Below are positions 57,744-64,000 of a DNA stretch of 64,000 nucleotides, one piece after another (the stretch's first letter is position 1; each line of letters starts with the position of its first letter). The translations under genes and the position numbers were made by a program. The stretch comes from Thermocatellispora tengchongensis. GTDB taxonomy: Bacteria; Actinomycetota; Actinomycetes; Streptosporangiales; Streptosporangiaceae. The DNA lies in the NCBI RefSeq assembly GCF_014202315.1, contig NZ_JACHGN010000017.1:186001-250000 (forward strand), in the 5' to 3' direction. The notes under the pieces were generated by a model, which searched no databases, was not told where the DNA came from, and was given only the letters and a program-made list of their open reading frames with translations.

Positions 57744-58733
57744 ATGCCTCGACCGACCGCCCGCGTGCTGACACTCCTGGAGCTGCTGCAGTCGGGCGGC
57801 ACCCGGACGGTGGCCGAACTCGCCGACCGGCTCGGCGTCGAAGGGCGCACCGTGCGGCGGTATGTGGACCAGCTGATCGACCTGGACGTGCCCGTGGAAT
57901 CGGTGCGCGGCCGCTACGGCGGGTACCGGCTCGCCCCCGGGTACCGCTTGCCTCCGCTCATGCTGAGCGACGACGAGGCGCTGGCCGTGCTGCTCGGCCT
58001 GGTCGCCGGCCGCCGGGCAGGGTTGACGACGACGGAGCACACGGCAAGCGAGACGGCATCGGTGAAGATCCGGCGGGTGCTGCCCGAGCACATCGCCCGT
58101 CGGCTCGACACACTCCTGGAAGCTCTCGCCTTCACGGATCAGCCCGGCGAGTTCGACACCCCGGACGCCGAGGTCCTGCTCACCATCGCCGATGCGGTGC
58201 GCCACCGCCGGCCGGTCGCGATCCGCTACACCGACCGCGACGGACGGCGCAGCGAGCGCACGCTGCACGCGTACGGGATCGTCGCCCATTCCGGCCGTTG
58301 GTACGTCACGGGCAAGGACGCCCGGATCGGCGAGGACCGAACCTTCCGGCTCGATCGCATCGCAGACGCCAGGGCCCTGCCCGGCTCGTTCGAAGCGCCC
58401 GTGGGTCCCGATCCGGCACAGCGTGTGTTGTCAGCGTTCGCCACGGCCGAGTACCGGCATGAGGTGACCTTGCGGATCCACGGGACGGTCGGGCAGATCC
58501 GCGCCCGCCTTCCCGCCAGCGTCGCGAGCCTGGAGGAGTACGCGCCCGTGGCAGGCGAGGACCGGGCGACCGAGCGCTGGCTGCGCGTCGAGCTGCGGGT
58601 GGAACGGCTCGACTGGTTGCCTCCGGTACTCGCCTCGCTCGACCGTCCGTTCGTCATCGAGCGCCCCGATGAACTGCGCCGGCTCGTCATCGCACTCGCC
58701 CAACGCCTCGCGTCCCACGCCCGCCAAGCCTGA
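57744..58733 (+). CDS. WYL domain transcriptional regulator (YafY/DeoR type)
   Basis: A 329-residue regulator: winged helix at 1-60 (LLQSGGTRTVAELADRLGVE, then TVRRYVDQLIDLDVPVESVR), WYL domain at about 140-210 (RRPVAIRYTDRDGRRSERTL, GRWYVTGKDA) and WCX C-terminal domain. The WYL core reads WYVTG in place of strict WYL. No ribosome site is near ATG 57744, so the mRNA may be leaderless. The dyad at 57700-57726 is its likely binding site, controlling itself and the divergent VOC protein. Confidence 0.9.
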   Translation: MPRPTARVLTLLELLQSGGTRTVAELADRLGVEGRTVRRYVDQLIDLDVPVESVRGRYGGYRLAPGYRLPPLMLSDDEALAVLLGLVAGRRAGLTTTEHTASETASVKIRRVLPEHIARRLDTLLEALAFTDQPGEFDTPDAEVLLTIADAVRHRRPVAIRYTDRDGRRSERTLHAYGIVAHSGRWYVTGKDARIGEDRTFRLDRIADARALPGSFEAPVGPDPAQRVLSAFATAEYRHEVTLRIHGTVGQIRARLPASVASLEEYAPVAGEDRATERWLRVELRVERLDWLPPVLASLDRPFVIERPDELRRLVIALAQRLASHARQA

Positions 58734-58916
58734 AGGCGAGGAACCACCGTCATGAGATGGCACAGGTAGGTCCGGTCTCGGGCGATCCAAAGGCGCTTGA
58801 GGCCACGTTCGACCGGCCTCACCTCCGCCGTCGCGAGAGCGGTGTCGTTCAGCAGGTTCAGCCCCGGGCCGGATCTCACTTTCGCCATGCCTGACCAAAT
58901 GGTTAGCATGTTGACC
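58734..58916. promoter_or_regulatory. Upstream region and operator of the TetR gene
   Basis: ATGGTTA and TGACCAT (58899-58905 and 58913-58919) form a 7+7+7 dyad with one mismatch that covers the ATG at 58917. It is a likely autorepression site. The rest of the gap shows no gene. Confidence 0.55.
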
Positions 58917-59543
58917 ATGCGATCAGCCGAAGACGATCTCACCGCACGGGCCCGGATCAGGAATGCCGCACTGGAGCTGTTCGGCGCCGAGGGGGTCGGC
59001 CGGGTCAGCCTGCGGGCCGTGGCGACGCGGGCCGGGGTGTCCCACGCCCTGGTCCTGCACCACTTCGCGTCCAAGGAGGGCCTGCGCCAGGCGTGCGATG
59101 AGTACGTGGTCTCGCTGGTGCGCGGAGGCCCCGAGGCCGACCTGGGCGACACCGCGGGGCTGGCCGCCATGCTGGAGGCCGGGGCCGCGGTGCGGCGCTA
59201 CCTCGGGCGGGCCTTCCTGGACGGCACCCCGCAGGCGGCGGCGTTGTTCGACGAGATCGTCGAGGCCACGCAGCGGTGGCTGGAGCAGGGCGTACGCGAG
59301 GGCCGCGTCCACCCCAGCCAGGACCCGCGTGCCCGCGCCGCGTTGTACGTGACCTGGCTGCTGGCGCCGCTGGCCTTCGGTGAGCACCTGGCGCGGGCGC
59401 TGGACGTGCCCGACGTGCACGACATGGAGGCGATGCTGCGCTTCTCGCGGGCCGGCATCGAGATGTTCACCCGCGGCGTGTTCGCCGGCGAAGACGCCCT
59501 GGACGCCTGGGACGCGATCCGCAAGGAGCGGGGATCACGATGA
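58917..59543 (+). CDS. TetR family transcriptional regulator
   Basis: A 208-residue TetR protein. The N-terminal helix-turn-helix is ALELFGAEGVGRVSLRAVAT and AGVSHALVLHHFASKEGLRQ (about 17-56). The C-terminal all-helical domain fits a ligand-binding TetR. ATG 58917 is chosen, since the dyad overlaps it. ATG 58887 would add ten residues. Its stop overlaps the glycosyltransferase start (ATGA), so the two form one unit and the regulator likely controls the transferase in response to its substrate. Confidence 0.88.
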   Translation: MRSAEDDLTARARIRNAALELFGAEGVGRVSLRAVATRAGVSHALVLHHFASKEGLRQACDEYVVSLVRGGPEADLGDTAGLAAMLEAGAAVRRYLGRAFLDGTPQAAALFDEIVEATQRWLEQGVREGRVHPSQDPRARAALYVTWLLAPLAFGEHLARALDVPDVHDMEAMLRFSRAGIEMFTRGVFAGEDALDAWDAIRKERGSR

Positions 59544-60799
59544 AGGTCCTCATCCTGACCCACGGCACCCGCGGCGACGTCCAGCCGTACGCCGCCCTGG
59601 CCCTGGCGCTGCTGCGGGCCGGACACCAGGCGGTGCTGGCCGCCCCCGCCGCCATGGCCGGCCTGGCCCGGCCGCACGGCATCACCTTCGCGCCGGTGCA
59701 CGACGGGCCGAACACGCTCATGGACGATCCGCACATCCGGCAGGCGATCGAGACCAACTACCGCGGCCTTCGCGGCAAAAAGATCGCGCTGGAGGTGATG
59801 CGGCGCACCAAGCCGCTGATGGCCCAGGTGTTCGAGGACATGGCCGAGGTCGCCCAGGCGGGTGCCGATGTGGTGGTGCACGCGCCCGGCATTCCGGGGC
59901 AGCATCTGGCCGAGTGGCTGGGCGTGCCCGCCGTGCCCGCCGCGCTGCAGCCGGTGTGGGTGCCCACCGGCGCCTTCCGCAACCCGATGGTCCCCCTGCC
60001 GCTGCCCCCGGCGCTCAACCGGGCCTCCTACCTGCCGATCAAGCTCATGCTGCGCTCCTTCGGCGGCATCGCCGACACCTTGCGCGAACGGCGGCTGTCC
60101 CTGCCGCGCCGGCGCGGCAGGCACGACATCCTGCGCCGCCCGGACGGCGGCCCGGCCACCGTGCTGCACGGCTTCAGCCGCCATCTGCTGCCCGGCCGTC
60201 TGGACTATCCGTCCTGGGTGCACACCACCGGCTTCTGGTACCTGCCGGCCCCGCCGGACTGGGCGCCCTCCCCGGAACTGGCCGCGTTCCTGGCCGCCGG
60301 TGACGCGCCGGTGTACATCGGGTTCGGCAGCATGGCGGGCACCGACCCGGCCCGGGTCGGCCGCATCGTGGCCGAGGCGGTACGCCTGGCCGGAGTGCGG
60401 GCGGTGCTGGCCTCCGGCTGGGGCGGCATGCACGTCAGCGATCTGCCCGACGGCGTGTTCCAGCTCGAACAGGCCCCGCACGACTGGCTGTTCCCCCGCA
60501 TGGCCGCGATCGTCCACCACGGCGGCAGCGGCACCACCGGCGCGGCCCTGGCCGCCGGACGCCCTCAGGTCATCTGCCCGTTCGTCGCCGACCAGCCGTT
60601 CTGGGCCGCCCGCGCGCACGCCGCCGGCATCGCGCCGCCCCCACAACCGCAGCGCCGCCTGTCTCCCGAAGGGCTCGCCGCCGCCATCGTCCGGGCCGTC
60701 ACCGACGAGGGCATGGCCCGCACCGCCACGGCGCTCGGTGAGCGGGTCCGCGCCGAGAACGGCGCCGTACGGGCCGTCACCATCCTGGAGTCGCTGTGA
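59540..60799 (+). CDS. GT1/GT28-type glycosyltransferase (sterol/macrolide UGT-like)
   Basis: A 419-residue GT-B glycosyltransferase. The N-terminal domain starts MKVLILTHGTRGDVQPYAAL, typical of UDP-glucose:sterol and antibiotic glycosyltransferases. The nucleotide-sugar site is IGFGSMAGTDPARVGRI, and AIVHHGGSGTTGAALAAGRP (about 324-343) with FVADQPFWAARAHAAGI closes it. It should attach a sugar to a lipophilic aglycone. Pairing with TetR is like that of glycosyltransferases that inactivate antibiotics or xenobiotics. Confidence 0.9.
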   Translation: MKVLILTHGTRGDVQPYAALALALLRAGHQAVLAAPAAMAGLARPHGITFAPVHDGPNTLMDDPHIRQAIETNYRGLRGKKIALEVMRRTKPLMAQVFEDMAEVAQAGADVVVHAPGIPGQHLAEWLGVPAVPAALQPVWVPTGAFRNPMVPLPLPPALNRASYLPIKLMLRSFGGIADTLRERRLSLPRRRGRHDILRRPDGGPATVLHGFSRHLLPGRLDYPSWVHTTGFWYLPAPPDWAPSPELAAFLAAGDAPVYIGFGSMAGTDPARVGRIVAEAVRLAGVRAVLASGWGGMHVSDLPDGVFQLEQAPHDWLFPRMAAIVHHGGSGTTGAALAAGRPQVICPFVADQPFWAARAHAAGIAPPPQPQRRLSPEGLAAAIVRAVTDEGMARTATALGERVRAENGAVRAVTILESL

Positions 60800-60814
60800 G
60801 CATCTCTCTCACCG

Positions 60815-60961
60815 ATCTGGCTGGTCACCGGCTACCCGGAAAGCCTCACGGCGCTGACCGACGCAGCCGCCCGCCGCGTGGAGCGGCTGCGTCCCCGCAT
60901 CCGGCGGATCACCGACGACCTGCTCGCCGGGCTGCCGCGTGAGCAGCGATTGATCCGCTGA
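60815..60961 (+). pseudogene. Cytochrome P450 scar with internal deletion
   Basis: 49 codons read IWLVTGYPESLTALTD followed at once by AARRVERLRPRIRRITDDLL. In intact P450s these two N-terminal segments are separated by some 40-50 residues, and several hundred residues follow. A stop comes 11 codons after the second segment. An old, internally deleted gene piece directly after the glycosyltransferase. Confidence 0.65.
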
Positions 60962-61048
60962 TGTCCGATTTTCCGGGCCGTCGAGCACCACTTCGGCGGC
61001 CTGTCGGGAACCTCCAATCCCGCCAGCCCGCGAGAGGGGCGGATCAAC

Positions 61049-62044
61049 CTACACCGGGGGCATGTCCGGGAGTGCAGGACTGGCCGGGCCTGCCGATCTG
61101 CCGACGGCATGGAGAAAGCGTGTGCCCCAATCTCTCAGGTGATCGACGAATTCCGGCGGTCGGAGCACCTCGAATTCGGCGCCGAGATTGCCCAGCGCTT
61201 GCGTGGGCCAGTCCAGGCTGGTGGAGATCATCGTCAGCCGGCAGCGATGGTGGTCGACCGGTTCGATCTCGCCCCATTGGCCGACCATCCGGCGCACCTG
61301 CTCTGCGGGCGCGTGAACCAGCACGACGACGGTGTGAGCGGTCGGGACCTGGGTCGCGGTGCGGACGAACGCGGCGGCGTCCCCGCCGGGCAGTGGCCGT
61401 GGCGGGAAGTGGGAGCCGGTGTCGCGTGGCTGGGCCAGCCGGTCGAGGCGGAAGCTGCGCCAGTCGTGTCTGGTCAGGTCGTAGGCCACCAGATACCAGC
61501 GGCCCCCGAGCGCGACGAGGCGATGGGGTTCCACCTCGCGTTCTGTTTGCACGCCACCCCGGGTGGTGTAGTGGAAGCGCAGCCGTTCCTGGTCCCGGCA
61601 CGCCTGGGCGATCATCGTCAGCACCTCCGCCGGGATGACCGGCCCGGAGGAGGCCGCAGAGACGGTCATCGCGCGCAGCGCGTTCACTCTGGCACGCAGC
61701 CGGGGTGGCAGGACCTGCACCACCTTGGTCAGCACGCGCACCGCCGCCTCGTCCAGCCCGGCGATGCCGCTCTGCGCCGCGTCTCCCATGCCGACCGCCA
61801 GCGCGACCCCTTCCTCGTCATCCAGGAGCAACGGGGGCAGCACGGCCCCGGGCTCCAGTCGATAGCCGCCGTCGGTGCCCCGGGAGGCGTGTACCGGATA
61901 CCCCAGCTCGCGCAGGCGATCGACGTCCCGGCGCAGCGTGCGTTCCGACACCCCGAGACGAGCGGCCAGATCCGCGCCCGGCCAGTGGCGGTGTGTCTGC
62001 AGCAACGACAGCAGGGTGAGCGTCCGGGAACTCGTGTTGGCCAT
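61049..62044 (-). CDS. WYL domain transcriptional regulator (YafY/DeoR type)
   Basis: A 331-residue paralogue of the WYL protein at 57744: winged helix (HWPGADLAARLGVSERTLRR, about 20-39), WYL domain with GGRWYLVAYDLTRHDWRSFR (about 180-199) and WCX domain (TVVVLVHAPAEQVRRMVGQW). It keeps the strict WYL triplet. It diverges from an MDR oxidoreductase across a 64-base gap holding a CTTCCGG/CCGGAAG dyad. It probably regulates that enzyme and itself. Confidence 0.9.
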   Translation of the reverse strand: MANTSSRTLTLLSLLQTHRHWPGADLAARLGVSERTLRRDVDRLRELGYPVHASRGTDGGYRLEPGAVLPPLLLDDEEGVALAVGMGDAAQSGIAGLDEAAVRVLTKVVQVLPPRLRARVNALRAMTVSAASSGPVIPAEVLTMIAQACRDQERLRFHYTTRGGVQTEREVEPHRLVALGGRWYLVAYDLTRHDWRSFRLDRLAQPRDTGSHFPPRPLPGGDAAAFVRTATQVPTAHTVVVLVHAPAEQVRRMVGQWGEIEPVDHHRCRLTMISTSLDWPTQALGNLGAEFEVLRPPEFVDHLRDWGTRFLHAVGRSAGPASPALPDMPPV

Positions 62045-62062
62045 GTCATCATTATCGTGGCA

Positions 62063-62087
62063 CTTCCGGTCAAAAACTGGCCGGAAG
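62063..62087. promoter_or_regulatory. WYL-regulator operator between WYL and MDR genes
   Basis: CTTCCGGTCA-5-TGGCCGGAAG, a 25-base dyad with one mismatch per arm, in the gap between the divergent WYL regulator and oxidoreductase. The arms differ from the AATACTGGAC dyad of the other WYL pair. Confidence 0.72.
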
Positions 62088-62108
62088 CCTCGATAGCGTG
62101 ATCCCGTG

Positions 62109-63095
62109 ATGATGACTCACGAGATCCAGTTGACCGCCCAGATCGACGCCGCCCCCGCCCCCGAGCACTTCACCGTCGTCCAGACGGAGATCGAGGGCGA
62201 GGTCGTGGTCCGTACCGACTACCTGGGCCTGGCCGCCACCTACCTCGAACTGATGCGCGCCGACTGCCACCTCCCGATCCCGGCCTGGCAGCCCGGCCGG
62301 CGGGTGGGCGTCATGGCGATCGGCACCGTGCTGAGCTCGGCCAGCCCCGACCTGCACGAGGGCGACTTGGTGCAGTCGATGACCGGTTGGAGCACCCATT
62401 CGGCGGGACCGGCCGCCTCTTACATCAAGCTGGACCCGGACGCCTACCCCGACGCCGGCTACTACCTGGGCCAGGGCCCGACCGCCTACTACGGCGTGGC
62501 CGACGTGGCCAAGGCCGGCGAGGGCGACGTCGTGTTCGTCTCCGGCGCGGCCGGCGGTGTCGGCTCACTGGCCGGACAGATCGCCCGCAACCTGGGCGCC
62601 AAGAAGGTGATCGGCAGCGCGGGCAGCCAGGCCAAGGCCGACTACCTCGTGAACGAACTCGGCTTCGACGCCGCCTTCGACTACCACCACGACCCGGTCG
62701 CCGCGCTCAAGGAACTGGCCCCCGAGGGCATCACCGTCTTCTTCGACACCGTGGGCGGCACGCTGTACGACGCCGCGCTCGAAGCCGCCGCACCGGGCGC
62801 CAGGTTCGCCCTGTGCGGCTCGTTGTCCACCCAGCTCGGCGCCGCCGCAGACCGCTTCCCCGAGCCCGACCGCGACGCCGCCCTGGCCAGGGGAGTCGAG
62901 CTGATACCGTTCTCCTGCCACCACACCCCCGGCCAGATCGCTGCCTGGCACCACCACTTCCGCACCGCGCTCGACCAGGGCCGCTTCGTCTACCCGCGAA
63001 CCGTCGTCGAGACCGGCATCGACGGCGTGCCCGGCACGTTCCTGGCCATGCTGCACGGCGAATACCGAGGCAACGTCTCGGTACGGCTGGCATGA
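62109..63095 (+). CDS. MDR-family NADP-dependent oxidoreductase (alkenal/prostaglandin reductase-like)
   Basis: A 328-residue medium-chain reductase without the zinc ligands of alcohol dehydrogenases. The NADPH motif is SGAAGGVGSLAGQIARNLGA (about 138-157), followed by GSAGSQAKADYLVNELGFD, and VFFDTVGGTLYDAAL is typical of the leukotriene B4 dehydrogenase/curcumin reductase group, which reduces alpha,beta-unsaturated carbonyls. GTG 62106, ATG 62109 and ATG 62112 are possible starts, with no ribosome site. Its stop overlaps the next gene (ATGA). Confidence 0.88.
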   Translation: MMTHEIQLTAQIDAAPAPEHFTVVQTEIEGEVVVRTDYLGLAATYLELMRADCHLPIPAWQPGRRVGVMAIGTVLSSASPDLHEGDLVQSMTGWSTHSAGPAASYIKLDPDAYPDAGYYLGQGPTAYYGVADVAKAGEGDVVFVSGAAGGVGSLAGQIARNLGAKKVIGSAGSQAKADYLVNELGFDAAFDYHHDPVAALKELAPEGITVFFDTVGGTLYDAALEAAAPGARFALCGSLSTQLGAAADRFPEPDRDAALARGVELIPFSCHHTPGQIAAWHHHFRTALDQGRFVYPRTVVETGIDGVPGTFLAMLHGEYRGNVSVRLA

Positions 63096-64000
63096 CCGCT
63101 CTGTCCCGCCGAGCGCTCAACCGGGCTCTGCTTCAGCGGCAGTTCTTGCTGGAACGGACCGGCCTGCCGGCTCTGGAGGTGATCGGCCACCTGGTCGCCG
63201 TACAGGCACAAGAGCCGAACTGGCCCTACGTCGGCCTGTGGACCCGGATCCGCGACTTCACCCACGCCGACCTCACCACCCTGCTCACCCAGGGGCGGGT
63301 GGTGCGTTCCGGCTTCCTGCGCAGCACGATGCACCTCACTGCGGCCGACGACTTCCGTCGGCTGCGGCCGGTGCTGCAGCCCGTGCTGGACCGCACCGCC
63401 GACTCGGCCCACTTCCGGCGCAACAACGCCGGACTCGACACCGAAACCCTGCTCGCCGAGGGACACGCCCTCCTGCAGACCGGGCCGCTGCCCAGAAGAG
63501 ACCTCGCCAGGCACCTCGCGACCCTCCATCCGGGCCGTGACAGCCGAATCCTGGCCGGTGAGATCGAGCTGCGCACCCCGCTCATCCACGATCCGGCCAC
63601 CGCGTCCTGGGGCGGCTGGGGCACCCGCTCGTCGGTCACCGTCACCGCCGCCGCGACCGACGCCCTTCACCCCGGCACACTCCGTGATCTGATTCTCCGC
63701 TACTTGGCCGCCTTCGGCCCCGCCACCGTGGCGGACATCCAGGCGTGGTGCGGGTTGACCCGGCTGGACCAGATCATGTCGGAGATGGGCGCCGACCTGC
63801 GCCATTACGCCGGCCCTGACGGCCGGCGCCTGCTCGACCTGCCCGACGCCCCGCTTCCCGACCCTGATACCCCCGCCCCGGTGCGGCTGCTGCCCGCCTA
63901 CGACAACGCCCTCCTAGGTCACGCCGATCGCAGCCGCATCATCGCCGAAGCCGACCGCAAGCAGGTCGCCCCCGGCCAGGCCAGAGTCCTGCCGACGTTG
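63092..64000 (+). CDS. Winged-helix DNA-binding domain protein (HTH_42/YcaQ-like), 3' partial
   Basis: An open frame of 303 codons running off the window end. It begins MTALSRRALNRALLQRQFLL, with the typical VQAQEPNWPYVGLW segment (about 38-51), VVRSGFLRSTMHL, and RYLAAFGPATVADIQAWCGL (about 201-220). These fit the actinobacterial winged-helix family related to the DNA-crosslink glycosylase YcaQ/AlkX. It is co-translated with the oxidoreductase. It may be a DNA glycosylase or a regulator. The C-terminal part is outside the window. Confidence 0.85.
   Translation, partial: MTALSRRALNRALLQRQFLLERTGLPALEVIGHLVAVQAQEPNWPYVGLWTRIRDFTHADLTTLLTQGRVVRSGFLRSTMHLTAADDFRRLRPVLQPVLDRTADSAHFRRNNAGLDTETLLAEGHALLQTGPLPRRDLARHLATLHPGRDSRILAGEIELRTPLIHDPATASWGGWGTRSSVTVTAAATDALHPGTLRDLILRYLAAFGPATVADIQAWCGLTRLDQIMSEMGADLRHYAGPDGRRLLDLPDAPLPDPDTPAPVRLLPAYDNALLGHADRSRIIAEADRKQVAPGQARVLPTL

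Noticed and set aside
1-64000. tRNA, rRNA, CRISPR arrays, intact insertion sequences or prophage
   Set aside because: None was recognised on either strand. Only decayed transposase and integrase fragments are present.

Overview
The window is very GC-rich, with strong G/C third-position bias, GTG/TTG starts, many 4-base ATGA/GTGA gene overlaps, F420- and mycofactocin-type enzymes, P450s and WYL, TetR, HxlR and DUF574-type families. This points to a filamentous actinobacterium, most likely of the Streptosporangiales/Actinomadura-Nonomuraea kind. That is inferred from gene content only. I found no rRNA, tRNA, CRISPR array or intact mobile element.

Bases 1-23,241 form a catabolic island for an unknown, probably alicyclic, terpenoid or steroid-like substrate. 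One strand carries two beta-hydroxyacid-dehydrogenase-like proteins, a mycofactocin-coupled SDR, a DUF35-thiolase fusion resembling the steroid aldolase Ltp2, two MaoC hydratases, DoxX, a ferredoxin reductase, an F420/LLM enzyme, an amidohydrolase, a class III CoA transferase, an aldehyde dehydrogenase, a ferredoxin and a P450. After a rearrangement scar (13.78-14.68 kb) come a thiolase, a divergent three-gene block (crotonase, amidohydrolase, CoA transferase) and a second set (tandem CMD protein, aldehyde dehydrogenase, mycofactocin SDR). Three promoters share an AAAACT(A/G)TC element.

Bases 23.3-32.0 kb hold a truncated saccharopine-dehydrogenase-like tail, an ECF sigma factor, a membrane protein, and a tightly coupled five-gene operon (DJ-1/PfpI enzyme, metallophore-type ABC importer, GlxA-type regulator). 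A MarR regulator diverges from a secreted His-rich beta-propeller protein.

Bases 32.5-40.1 kb are an arabinan/arabinoside utilisation locus: secreted GH43 arabinanase, LacI regulator, carbohydrate ABC importer without its own ATPase, and GH51 arabinofuranosidase. Two kinds of LacI-type palindrome lie in the control regions.

Bases 40.1-49.5 kb hold a DUF574 methyltransferase, an HxlR/aminotransferase divergent pair, a zone of decayed genes (hydrolase, transposase and integrase remnants), and a YtrA-type GntR locus with a CPBP-protease/alpha-beta-hydrolase fusion. An amidohydrolase pseudogene follows.

Bases 49.7-56.7 kb are a membrane and ion homeostasis block: TrkH/KtrB, NhaA, a slipin/NfeD pair and a CPA1 antiporter. 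From 56.8 kb to the right edge come an IS481 remnant, two WYL-regulator pairs (with a VOC protein and with an MDR oxidoreductase) each with its own palindrome, a TetR/glycosyltransferase pair, a P450 scar and a winged-helix protein cut by the window end.
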